Of a stretch of 11,363 nucleotides of DNA, positions 1 through 7,599 are shown piece by piece. The notes beneath the pieces were generated by a model, which saw only the letters and a list, made by a program, of their open reading frames with translations, searched no databases and was not told where the DNA came from. Both the position numbers and the translations under genes were made by a program. The DNA is from an uncultured Prevotellaceae bacterium (lineage in GTDB: Bacteria > Bacteroidota > Bacteroidia > Bacteroidales > Bacteroidaceae): assembly GCA_946187025.1 (NCBI GenBank), contig CAMHPM010000025.1, positions 1 through 11,363 of the forward strand. The letters are read 5' to 3'. How positions within the stretch are numbered: position 1 is the stretch's first letter; the number at the start of each line of letters is the position of its first letter.

Positions 1-3000
1 TTGTTTTACCACTTCCCGGTCCAGCTGCGACAACGATATATTTTGATTGATTATCATCAATAATTTCACTCTGACGATTTGAAAGACCTCCAAAAAGCTG
101 ATCATATTTAGTAGGAGTAATGTTTTTGTCAATTTGAGTACGACGCTCTTCTTTGAAGTACTGATTAATGAATTTGGGAAAATCCATTGTGAAATAATCA
201 TTGACAAATTGAAGCGCTGCATTATAATCGCGCACCATAAGGTTTGCATACTCACCCACTATGTGAATTTGACGTATTCTCTGTTTATAAAATTCATCCA
301 ACAAGCGATATTGCTCTTTATTATATCTTGCACGTCGGTCAGCAATACGGTCAATATTCATTGTATTATATATAACAATAAAACCTCCTTCTATTTTTAC
401 AAGTTCTGTCTTATTTAGGTATAGAAGCGCCTCCTCTACGTCTGCAATAACAGGTTTCACTTCCTCTGTAAACATACTCTCCTGATGTTTCTTAATATAT
501 TGCTGAAGAAGTTCTACAATAGAAAAATTAACAAGTTTGATATCCTTTGTATTATCCTTCTCTAAATTTAGTGTTTCTACAATAAATCTGCATATATCGG
601 TTCGTTTTTCAAAACGAGCCATTGTAATATCTATTGAAGCTTGTAAACGTATGCTTACACTTTCGTTAAAAATATGTTCTTGTTTGCGAATGTAGTTTTT
701 TAATGATAAGAAATGAAGAAGCAATCTCAAACGCTTAATATTGGAATATCCAATTCCTGCTTTGTGTGCTTTTTCATTTAATTCTTTATATGTTATTCTT
801 TGCGGAGTTTCTTCAATTTGTGACAATAAGAAATGCTCCAATTTTAGTATTGCATCAAGATTGCGAGTTGAAGTGCTCTTTGATATCCATGCTTGCATAT
901 CACGAGTATCTGCTAATATTCCATCTTGCCGCATTAAATTGACATTCCTAATCACATTAGCTTTATTCATTCCAAGAATATCTGCAAGATAATCAACACG
1001 ACTCTCTGCTTCGGCACCTCTGCCAGCCGCAGTTGCACGGGCGCTAATTAACGATTTTATGATACGTACAGCCTCTTCCCTTGATTGTTCATCAAAAAGC
1101 CTTGATTGTGTTAATTTTGTACGGGCTTCATCCATATCCCTTACAGCAATGCCTGTAGCAAATATATGTGGAGAGTTATTACCTCGATGAATAAAACCTG
1201 CTTCTTCCAGAGCCGCAATTGCAGCTTTAACGCGAGTTTCAACATCATGTATTTCTTCACCCCATCCTGCTTGGCGTGCTATATCCAAAGGAGAACAGCT
1301 TACCTTATTTCGTTTTGATGTTAAATCCTTTATGGCTTTCCACACCTGCTGTATTTCACTTATACTTAATTTTGTTTGGTTAAGAAGGATGAAATGCTTG
1401 TCAAGATCACTATCTGCATACAAAACAAAGCATTCAGCTTGCATTTCAGGGTCTCTGCCAGCCCTTCCAGCCTCTTGAACATAATTTTCAAGTGAATCGC
1501 TGATATTATAATGCACAACAAGTCCGACGTCTTTCTTATCAACACCCATTCCAAATGCAGAAGTAGCGACAATTACTTGTGCTTCACCACTCATAAAGGC
1601 GTTTTGATTCTTCACCTTATCAGCAGATTCCATTCTTCCGTTAAATGGCAATGCATGGATTCCATCACTAACCAAATGCTCCGATAATTCACGAGTTCGC
1701 ATTGTTCGTGATACATATACAATCGTCGGACAATTATGTTCCAGTATCAACGAACGTAATAGATTGTACTTCTCTTCGTGCGTATCAGCATGGAGTACGG
1801 AATACCTTAGATTCTTTCGCTCTGCTTTAGCAGCGAAGAGTTTTAATTCTAACCCAAGTTTGCTTCGGAAGTAATCGCAAATATCACTGACAACCTTTTG
1901 TTTTGCAGTTGCAGTAAAACATGAGACAGCTATTGGCTTAGTAAGACGTTTCTTTTCCTCTAATTGTCTGATAAAATCGCCAATATACATATAATCAACC
2001 CGGAAATCATGTCCCCATGCAGAAAAACAGTGTGCTTCATCGATTACAAAGCGCACGACATTTCTTCCAATTAAAAGTCGTTCAATGGTTTTGGAACGCA
2101 ACGTCTCTGGAGAAATATACAGAATATTAGCTGTTCCCTCATATACTTGTTGGATGGCTGTAGCTCGTTCAATCGGGTCAAGCAGGCCATTTATTGTTAC
2201 TGCATTGCTAATACCTCGAGCCGCAAGGTTATCTACCTGATCTTTCATCAATGATTGCAATGGAGATATTACCACTGTCAACCCATGAACATTTCGACCT
2301 GCCATTAAAGCCGGTAATTGGAAAGTTAGGCTTTTTCCTCCACCTGTAGGAAAAATTGTTAGGAGCGACTCTCCTCTAATTGCCGATTCAACAGCCTGCT
2401 GTTGCATTGGAACCCCATCAAAGATGCGAAAATCATCATAACCAAAAAACTCTTTTAGACCATTATGTGCATCCAAGTGTTGGCGACAATAATCACAATC
2501 TCCACAAGAAGTATTACGAAGAGAATTCATTATATTTACTACTTGAGGATAATTGCGAATTACCCATGCTGGGGTAATAGAAAAGATATCATCTGCATCA
2601 ATAACCGCCAAGCAATATGCCAATTCTATTGGATATTGTTCAGCTAAATAACTAAAATCTACATGACTACATAATTTACCTTCAAACTCGCTTACTATTA
2701 TCTTAGTCAAATCAACTTTTGACCTCAGTATTATGTCTAAGAAAGTTTTTTGTGTTGAAGATGTATATTTAACATATCTAAAGAACCCTTTAAACTCTTG
2801 TGAGTTATGAAGAAGTTGAAAATAGAGTTCCTTTTTATTGGATGATAAATGATTCCATGCTGCAATCTCGTCGTTCAGTAAATCACGAGCTTTTATTGAA
2901 TCGTTCACTGGATTATTAAGTTCATCAACTTGCAACTTATCATCCTTCAGCAATCTATGATATGGTTTCTTAGGGAACAACAATGGTGAAAGATATAATG

Positions 3001-3211
3001 TATCAACAAGCGTAAAATTACCTCTAAGGGAGGTATATTTTAGATCGAATTCTATGATATTGTGCCAACATATTGTATCACACTTGGACACAAAAGCATC
3101 AAAATCAGCCTTGGAATGAGAATGCAACTCTGCACCATCTTCCCTCACAGCTCCATAGTCCTCAACCTTTTTTGTCTGCGGATTGACTTCGGTATCAATG
3201 AATACGATCAT
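1..3211 (-). CDS. Large multidomain helicase: exonuclease-like + RecQ + start of a UvrD/Rep-type helicase (partial, 3' end outside window)
   Basis: One minus-strand frame is open from ATG at 3211 to the left edge (1070 codons, no stop), so the C-terminus is missing. Residues 1-110 resemble a DEDD 3'-5' exonuclease: FIDTE near the start (D6, E8), HNIIEFD (D56), and D104 in NPVND, where the His usual in the DEDDh type seems to be Asn. Residues 236-245 form CxxCxxCxxH, possibly zinc-binding. A full RecQ core follows: FPTGGGKS Walker A (K293), DEAH (391-394) with the aromatic loop CFSAWGHDFR, FTATA, and QEAGRAGRD (579-587). A winged-helix-like region lies at about 610-700. Residues 1064-1070 read GPGSGKT after VVAA, a Walker A typical of UvrD/Rep superfamily 1 helicases, so a second motor domain probably begins here. 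The role is presumably ATP-dependent DNA unwinding in repair or defence; the exact function is unknown. Base composition is much more A/T-rich than the other genes. The start is chosen because FIDTE follows it directly, as in DEDD folds; no good Shine-Dalgarno is seen. Confidence 0.88.
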   Translation of the reverse strand, partial: MIVFIDTEVNPQTKKVEDYGAVREDGAELHSHSKADFDAFVSKCDTICWHNIIEFDLKYTSLRGNFTLVDTLYLSPLLFPKKPYHRLLKDDKLQVDELNNPVNDSIKARDLLNDEIAAWNHLSSNKKELYFQLLHNSQEFKGFFRYVKYTSSTQKTFLDIILRSKVDLTKIIVSEFEGKLCSHVDFSYLAEQYPIELAYCLAVIDADDIFSITPAWVIRNYPQVVNIMNSLRNTSCGDCDYCRQHLDAHNGLKEFFGYDDFRIFDGVPMQQQAVESAIRGESLLTIFPTGGGKSLTFQLPALMAGRNVHGLTVVISPLQSLMKDQVDNLAARGISNAVTINGLLDPIERATAIQQVYEGTANILYISPETLRSKTIERLLIGRNVVRFVIDEAHCFSAWGHDFRVDYMYIGDFIRQLEEKKRLTKPIAVSCFTATAKQKVVSDICDYFRSKLGLELKLFAAKAERKNLRYSVLHADTHEEKYNLLRSLILEHNCPTIVYVSRTMRTRELSEHLVSDGIHALPFNGRMESADKVKNQNAFMSGEAQVIVATSAFGMGVDKKDVGLVVHYNISDSLENYVQEAGRAGRDPEMQAECFVLYADSDLDKHFILLNQTKLSISEIQQVWKAIKDLTSKRNKVSCSPLDIARQAGWGEEIHDVETRVKAAIAALEEAGFIHRGNNSPHIFATGIAVRDMDEARTKLTQSRLFDEQSREEAVRIIKSLISARATAAGRGAEAESRVDYLADILGMNKANVIRNVNLMRQDGILADTRDMQAWISKSTSTRNLDAILKLEHFLLSQIEETPQRITYKELNEKAHKAGIGYSNIKRLRLLLHFLSLKNYIRKQEHIFNESVSIRLQASIDITMARFEKRTDICRFIVETLNLEKDNTKDIKLVNFSIVELLQQYIKKHQESMFTEEVKPVIADVEEALLYLNKTELVKIEGGFIVIYNTMNIDRIADRRARYNKEQYRLLDEFYKQRIRQIHIVGEYANLMVRDYNAALQFVNDYFTMDFPKFINQYFKEERRTQIDKNITPTKYDQLFGGLSNRQSEIIDDNQSKYIVVAAGPGSGKT

Positions 3212-3343
3212 ATTAGTTATTAATACATTACCTCTGGCGTGCAAATAAATAACAATTATAATAGAGCTTTGCCTATTAGCCAAATCTATTGATTTGAAAT
3301 AATTGGTTTCTGCAACTAGGCACCATGCCAACGTTATGCTTTG

Positions 3344-3351
3344 CAAATATA
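3344..3351 (-). promoter_or_regulatory. Bacteroidetes-type -7 box for the helicase gene
   Basis: On the minus strand this reads TATATTTG followed by CAAAG, a perfect match to the Bacteroidetes -7 consensus TAnnTTTG. The region about 20 bases upstream is T-rich (CTTTTATTT) but has no exact TTTG -33 element. It would give a leader of roughly 125 nt before the ATG at 3211. Motif match only. Confidence 0.5.
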
Positions 3352-3361
3352 GTGATTTTTG

Positions 3362-3394
3362 GAAATAAAAGCGATAGCTTTAGTTGTTTATTTC
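3362..3394 (-). terminator. Possible weak terminator after the GH88 gene
   Basis: About 60-95 bases past the GH88 stop codon, the minus strand has AAAGC-TATC-GCTTT followed by TATTT, a 5-bp stem with a short T-rich tail. It is nested inside a second inverted repeat, GAAATAAA (3362-3369) with TTTATTTC (3387-3394). The stem is short, and it lies just upstream of the helicase -7 box, so it may instead be part of that promoter region. Confidence 0.3.
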
Positions 3395-3456
3395 TCGTTC
3401 TGGTATGAATTTAGCATCATATAAACATGTTTTTCAACTTGGAAACGTCAGAAAAA

Positions 3457-4734
3457 CTAAAGATGTTGCTGCAGGCCTTTGAGGCGGAGGAGGGCTTCGA
3501 GGTAGTAGTAGTCGGCATAGATGATGCTGGCATCGATTTCGGAACCGGCGGGATGGTGGCCGGTGGAATGGAGGAGGAAGGCGGTGCTGTGGTCACGACT
3601 CTGATAGCGCGGGGTGCTGAGATCAGCGAGCATACCGATGGCGGCTTGGCGATAACGATGGGCTGTATTGGCATCGAGTTGCTTATGGGAGGCATCGGGA
3701 AGGCTATTATTGGTATCAAGTTGGCTATCTGAATTGTCTTTTCTTTCTTCATCGAGGTATGTGCTCAGCTCGATGAGTGCTGATGCCACTACGCATGCTG
3801 CCGAGGCATCCTTGGGTGCCTGCCGGCCGCGGGGGTCGTCCATATCCCATAGTGGTATCATGTCGTCGCTGGTTTGACTGAGGCGGAGGAGGTAGATGTC
3901 GGCCACGCGCTGTGCGAACTTGAGGAAGAGTGGGTCGCGGGTCCATCGATATACCATGGTGTATCCGTAGATGGCCCACGACTGTCCGCGCGACCACATG
4001 GAGCTGTCGGCATATCCCTGATGGGTCTGTCCGCGCAGGAACTGTCCGCTGAGGGTGTCATATACTGCCACATGATAGGATGAGCCGTCGGGACGGAAGT
4101 GGTGGCGCATGGTGGTGGTGGCGTGGCTGATAGCTATCTGACGGAGCAGGGGCGACCCTCCGTTGGCTGCTGCCCAGAAGAGGAGGTCGAGGTTTATCAT
4201 GTTGTCCATGATGGTGTTGTGGCCTCCGTAGTCTTTCACGTGTCGCGGCCACGAAAGGATGGTGCCTGCCTTGGCGTTGTAGAGTGTTGCAAGGCTGTCG
4301 GCCGCTGCAAGCAGTATGGGGCGGTAGATGGGTTGCATTGCATTATATGTCAGTCCTTTACCAAACGAACCTATCATGATGAAGCCGAGGTCGTGGTCGT
4401 AGATGGGTTGGTAGGCCAGTGGTTTCAGCACTTCGGTATATCCCTTAGCAGCATGTAGCACTTCGGCCGAGTGTGAATAGCTGTAATCCATCCACAAGAT
4501 GCCTGGCCAGAAGCCCGAACACCATTCTTCGGCCACCGCCCTGCGGCAGTTCCACGTGTGCTGGCCGGCCAGTATGTTGCGCGGCTCTTGTGTGAAGTCG
4601 TAGGGCCGGAGCTGTTGCAGCGACTTCATCACCTGCCGGTGACAGTAGTCGAGCTGCTTATCGACATCGAATGCTTGACTTTGTATGTTGGCTGCTAAAA
4701 GCGTGCAGAGGAGTAAAAACGCAATTCGTTTCAT
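3457..4734 (-). CDS. Secreted GH88 unsaturated glucuronyl hydrolase
   Basis: A 425-residue protein of the GH88 (alpha/alpha)6-barrel family. These enzymes remove the 4,5-unsaturated uronic acid left at the non-reducing end of oligosaccharides by polysaccharide lyases, acting by hydration of the vinyl ether. The signal peptide MKRIAFLLLCTLLAANIQSQA predicts export to the periplasm. Family landmarks are WCSGFWPGILW (71-81), YDHDLGF with D115, DNMINLDLLFWAA with D177, and GYADSSMWSRGQSWAIYG (240-257). D115 and D177 correspond in context and spacing to the two catalytic Asp residues (Asp88 and Asp149, from memory) of the Bacillus GL1 enzyme. Residues about 329-356 form a hydrophilic Asp/Asn/Ser/Gln-rich insertion, including QLDTN and QLDAN, where relatives usually have a short linker. 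The gene is divergent from the lyase/beta-helix gene, whose lyase domain could make its substrate. GH105 is a related alternative, but the motifs fit GH88 better. Confidence 0.9.
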   Translation of the reverse strand: MKRIAFLLLCTLLAANIQSQAFDVDKQLDYCHRQVMKSLQQLRPYDFTQEPRNILAGQHTWNCRRAVAEEWCSGFWPGILWMDYSYSHSAEVLHAAKGYTEVLKPLAYQPIYDHDLGFIMIGSFGKGLTYNAMQPIYRPILLAAADSLATLYNAKAGTILSWPRHVKDYGGHNTIMDNMINLDLLFWAAANGGSPLLRQIAISHATTTMRHHFRPDGSSYHVAVYDTLSGQFLRGQTHQGYADSSMWSRGQSWAIYGYTMVYRWTRDPLFLKFAQRVADIYLLRLSQTSDDMIPLWDMDDPRGRQAPKDASAACVVASALIELSTYLDEERKDNSDSQLDTNNSLPDASHKQLDANTAHRYRQAAIGMLADLSTPRYQSRDHSTAFLLHSTGHHPAGSEIDASIIYADYYYLEALLRLKGLQQHL

Positions 4735-4769
4735 AGTTATTTCGTCTTTGTTTGGTGAAAAACACGGTG

Positions 4770-4777
4770 CAAAGATA
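4770..4777 (-). promoter_or_regulatory. -7 box of the GH88 promoter
   Basis: The minus strand reads TATCTTTG then CACC, matching TAnnTTTG. A T-run (GTGTTTTTC) lies about 18-24 bases upstream and could serve as the -33 region. The predicted leader before the ATG at 4734 is about 30 nt. Confidence 0.6.
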
Positions 4778-4783
4778 CAGATA

Positions 4784-4793
4784 TTTCATGAAA
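4784..4793. promoter_or_regulatory. Palindrome TTTCATGAAA centred between divergent promoters
   Basis: A perfect 10-bp palindrome lies midway between the two divergent -7 boxes (4770-4777 minus, 4799-4806 plus). It is flanked by the inverted pair TGCAAA (4768-4773) and TTTGCA (4803-4808), which overlap the -7 boxes. The symmetry suggests a site for a dimeric regulator controlling both genes, but no regulator gene is in the window and the palindrome is short. Confidence 0.35.
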
Positions 4794-4798
4794 AACAC

Positions 4799-4806
4799 TA
4801 ATTTTG
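4799..4806 (+). promoter_or_regulatory. -7 box of the lyase/beta-helix promoter
   Basis: TAATTTTG followed by CAGG matches TAnnTTTG. No clear TTTG is found at the expected -33 distance. The predicted leader to the ATG at 4876 is about 60 nt and ends in a Shine-Dalgarno-like GGAGGA at 4867-4872, three bases before the start codon. Confidence 0.55.
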
Positions 4807-4875
4807 CAGGCAGAAAGCACCCCTTATCGGGTGTTGAAACTACTAATATGCTGATAAAAAGACATCGGAGGACTA

Positions 4876-7224
4876 ATGAAAACTTACAGATTCTGGATTA
4901 TAGTGTTTGCCCAATTTGTGGCTGCAAGCCTGTGGGCACAGACGGAGTACAAGATGGCAGGACCCTACGAGGTGGTGGCTCGCGACGGAGAATTTGCCCG
5001 CAGCAAGAGCGGCAGCGAACGCGACATGCTGGCTGCGCTCAACTTTGCGAAGGAGGGCAAGAAGGCTGAAGCGCTGGCAATAATCAATGCGTATGCCTCG
5101 ACACTCAAGCGACTCGACGGCCACGATGCACCGCTATGTGCCATTCAGTGTTATAACCTGGTGAGGGCCATGACGTTGCTGCGCGACAGCCGTACCGACG
5201 AATGGGAAGGTATGGTGCGACGTGCGTTGCTGCCGATGATTGAGAAATTCGATGCCGACAGCCCTTATGCTAACGGCAACTGGGGTGCTATAGTCAACCG
5301 CCTGCGCATGGCGTGTGGCATACTGCTCGACGACAAGAAGGTGTATGACGCATCGATCGACTACTACCTCCATGCCAACGACAACGGTTCGCTGCCACAC
5401 TACGTCAGTACCACCGGCCAGTGTCAGGAGACGGGACGCGACCAGAACCACGCCCAGCTGGGTCTTGGCATGATGTGCGATATATGCGAGATGGCATGGG
5501 AGCAGGGCGACGACCTGTGGGGAGCGCTCGACAACCGACTGATGGCTGGCATCGAATACTCGGCACGCTACAACATGGGATATGACGTGCCGTTCGAGAC
5601 ATGGACCGACTGCACCGGACTCTACTGCAATTGGACATCTCCGGGCGAGATGGGACGCGGACGCATTTGGGAGATATACGACCAACCCTACCACCACTAT
5701 GTTGGCCGCAAGGGACTGAAGATGCCTTACACCAAGCGGCTGCTGGCCGAACAGGCAAAGGCCGAGAAGCGTGGCGAGGTGAACGTGAGCACCGAATCGA
5801 GGACATTCCAGCTGAAGGGGGTGAAGGAAAGCCCGCGCCTGCATCAGATATATACCTACAAGGCACCCGAGGGGGCACCGCTGAAACACGACTACGAGGT
5901 CTTTGTGCAGCCGCGCGGAGGGAAGGAATGGACACGCATCGACACATATATGGCCAAGGTGAATGCACCCACGCCGGAGGGCGGCCACCGGGTGTCGGAG
6001 ATATCCTACGCCATGTTCGACTTCACGGGCGATGTGTTTGTGCGCGTGGTGAGCAAGACGAAGAAGTTTAAGACGGCACGCATACGCCCCGACTACCGTG
6101 GCACGATAGCCAACGTGCAGAACGACTCGACGGTGCAGTTCATCCTGTTCCAACCCGAGAACGTGAGCGTGGAACTGGACGGCGACATACAGCACAACCT
6201 GCTGCTCTTCACGTCGGCTCCTGCCATCAGTGCCGACGAGGCAAGGAAAGAGGCTGAACGCATGGGACGCGAGTTCAGCTACTACGCCCCGGGACTGTAT
6301 AAAGGCGATACGATACGTGTGAAATCGAACACCACAGTCTATCTGGAGGGTGGCAGCTACTTCACCACCACATTCGCAATCGACGATGCAGAGAATGTGA
6401 GCATAGTGGGTCGAGGCATAGCACGTCCGGAGCGTGGCTACGAGGGATGTCATGTATATAGGTCGAAAAATGTGCTTATCGACGGACTTGTGGTCAACAC
6501 CTGCCCTGTGGGCGGAAGCGACGGAGTGAAGCTGCACGATGTGCGCTCCATATCCCACCCCAGCTGGGGCGACGGCCTCAACGTGTTTGCATCGAGCAAT
6601 GTGACATACGACCGTGTGTTCTGCCGCAACAGCGACGACTGCACCACTGCCTACGCTACACGCAAGGGGTTCTACGGCGATGCACGCAACATACGCATGA
6701 CCAACTCGACCCTGTGGGCCGACGTGGCACATCCTATATTCATAGGCATACACGGCAATCCGGAACGTGGCGACAGCATCGTGGGACTCACCTACGAAAA
6801 CATCGACATACTGTGCCAGAGCGAGGCGCAGGTGGATTATCAGGGATGCCTGGCCATCAACTGCGGCGACGGAAACTACGTGAAGGACGTCACGTTCGAC
6901 AACATACGCATTGAGCAGATACGCCAGGGGTGTATCTTGCAAGTGAAGGTGGGATTTAACCAGAAGTATTGCACCGCACCGGGTGCCGGGGTTGAGAACG
7001 TCACCTTCCGCAACATACGCTATTACGGCCAGCTGCCACAGATGTCGGTCATCACCGGATATGATGCACAGCACAAGGTGAAGAACATCAAGTTTGAAGG
7101 ACTGAAGATAAACGGACGCACCATCTACGACACGATGGAGGGCAAACCGGGATGGTATGCCACGGCCGACATGGTGCCTATGTTCGTAGGCTCGCATGTA
7201 GAAGACCTGAAGTTTGAGAAGTAA
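4876..7224 (+). CDS. Secreted two-domain polyuronide enzyme: alginate-lyase-like domain + GH28-like beta-helix
   Basis: A 782-residue protein with a signal peptide (about 1-21, ending ASLWA). Residues about 30-275 look like an alginate lyase-family (alpha/alpha) barrel: YANGNWGAI (131-139), GQCQETGRDQNHAQLGLG with N191-H192, and an aromatic/His cluster at 268-275. The Asn-His pair recalls the catalytic pair of alginate lyase A1-III, with beta-elimination of a uronate polymer. Residues about 305-430 are a beta-rich linker. Residues about 430-780 form a right-handed beta-helix with repeated strand motifs (NVSIVG, NVLIDGL, NIRMTN, VTFDNIRIE, VTFRNIRYYG, NIKFEGL). WGDGLN (D566), NSDDCT (D587, D588), GIHGNP (H626) and QVKVG (K691) resemble the GH28 polygalacturonase active site; the 21-residue gap from D566 to D587 matches Asp180-Asp201 of the fungal enzyme as I recall it. 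It could therefore carry both lyase and hydrolase activity. The substrate is unknown. GH88 is its divergent neighbour. Confidence 0.82.
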   Translation: MKTYRFWIIVFAQFVAASLWAQTEYKMAGPYEVVARDGEFARSKSGSERDMLAALNFAKEGKKAEALAIINAYASTLKRLDGHDAPLCAIQCYNLVRAMTLLRDSRTDEWEGMVRRALLPMIEKFDADSPYANGNWGAIVNRLRMACGILLDDKKVYDASIDYYLHANDNGSLPHYVSTTGQCQETGRDQNHAQLGLGMMCDICEMAWEQGDDLWGALDNRLMAGIEYSARYNMGYDVPFETWTDCTGLYCNWTSPGEMGRGRIWEIYDQPYHHYVGRKGLKMPYTKRLLAEQAKAEKRGEVNVSTESRTFQLKGVKESPRLHQIYTYKAPEGAPLKHDYEVFVQPRGGKEWTRIDTYMAKVNAPTPEGGHRVSEISYAMFDFTGDVFVRVVSKTKKFKTARIRPDYRGTIANVQNDSTVQFILFQPENVSVELDGDIQHNLLLFTSAPAISADEARKEAERMGREFSYYAPGLYKGDTIRVKSNTTVYLEGGSYFTTTFAIDDAENVSIVGRGIARPERGYEGCHVYRSKNVLIDGLVVNTCPVGGSDGVKLHDVRSISHPSWGDGLNVFASSNVTYDRVFCRNSDDCTTAYATRKGFYGDARNIRMTNSTLWADVAHPIFIGIHGNPERGDSIVGLTYENIDILCQSEAQVDYQGCLAINCGDGNYVKDVTFDNIRIEQIRQGCILQVKVGFNQKYCTAPGAGVENVTFRNIRYYGQLPQMSVITGYDAQHKVKNIKFEGLKINGRTIYDTMEGKPGWYATADMVPMFVGSHVEDLKFEK

Positions 7225-7249
7225 CAGGCCCACTCCTATCTACAAGCCC

Positions 7250-7415
7250 CAATCCCATCATCCATAGAACCACATCCTATCATCTATAGAACCACATCCT
7301 ACTATCCATAGAACCACATCCTACTATCCATAGAACCACATCCCATCATCCATAGAACCACATCCTATCATCCATAGAACCACATCCTATCATCCATAGA
7401 ACCACATCCTATCCA
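7250..7415. repeat. 22-bp tandem repeat array, seven copies
   Basis: The core ATAGAACCACATCC recurs every 22 bases (ATAGAA at 7264, 7286, 7308 and onward), giving seven full or near-full units with ragged ends. Units differ only at a few C/T and A/T positions (TATCATCC, TACTATCC, CATCATCC, TATCATCT). Each unit carries TAG and the period is not a multiple of three, so it is not coding. It lies between the lyase stop codon and its terminator, so it should be transcribed as 3' untranslated RNA. Confidence 0.95.
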
Positions 7416-7467
7416 CCCCCAATGCATATTTATATGTAGTTACATATGTTGCATTGGGGGCTTTTTT
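7416..7467 (+). terminator. Strong intrinsic terminator of the lyase/beta-helix gene
   Basis: A perfect 11-bp stem, CCCCCAATGCA (7416-7426) with TGCATTGGGGG (7450-7460), encloses a further inverted pair ATATG/CATAT and is followed by CTTTTTT. The T-tract on the plus strand fits termination of the upstream plus-strand gene. No A-run precedes it, so it would not work well in the other direction. Confidence 0.9.
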
Positions 7468-7518
7468 GTTTCATAGCACAGCTGAAAAAATGTTATCGAG
7501 TAATAGCAAAAACATTAT

Positions 7519-7543
7519 TGAATAACAACAATAGCGTTATTCA
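7519..7543. repeat. Small inverted repeat TGAATAAC / GTTATTCA
   Basis: An 8-bp perfect inverted repeat with a 9-base loop in A/T-rich spacer DNA. It has no adjoining T-run, so it is not a typical terminator; it may be incidental. Confidence 0.45.
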
Positions 7544-7599
7544 GAAGCTGCAAAACTTTTATCACACATCATCGAATATTTTGCTGCGCATCCACAATA

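Larger units (their letters stand above)
3212..3456. other. A/T-rich intergenic region between GH88 and the helicase
   Basis: No convincing gene is present. The region is A/T-rich like the helicase and unlike the GH88 gene, so the composition change falls close to the GH88 stop codon. It holds the proposed helicase promoter and a weak hairpin. Short Gly- or Pro-rich frames here are shadows of the GH88 gene. Confidence 0.7.

Noticed and set aside
134..992. Two short plus-strand frames inside the helicase gene
   Set aside because: They lie wholly within the continuous minus-strand helicase frame and show no family features.
3427..3732. A Gly-rich plus-strand frame and a Pro/Ser-rich minus-strand frame at the GH88 3' end
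   Set aside because: Both overlap the GH88 coding region in other frames, have low-complexity composition and match no family.
5134..7233. A 699-codon open frame on the minus strand opposite the lyase/beta-helix gene
   Set aside because: It has no recognisable domain, is rich in His, Val and Ala as expected from reading a G/C-rich gene backwards, and the plus frame encodes clear enzyme motifs.
7250..7415. CRISPR array
   Set aside because: Units are 22 bp head to tail with no unique spacers and no cas genes nearby.
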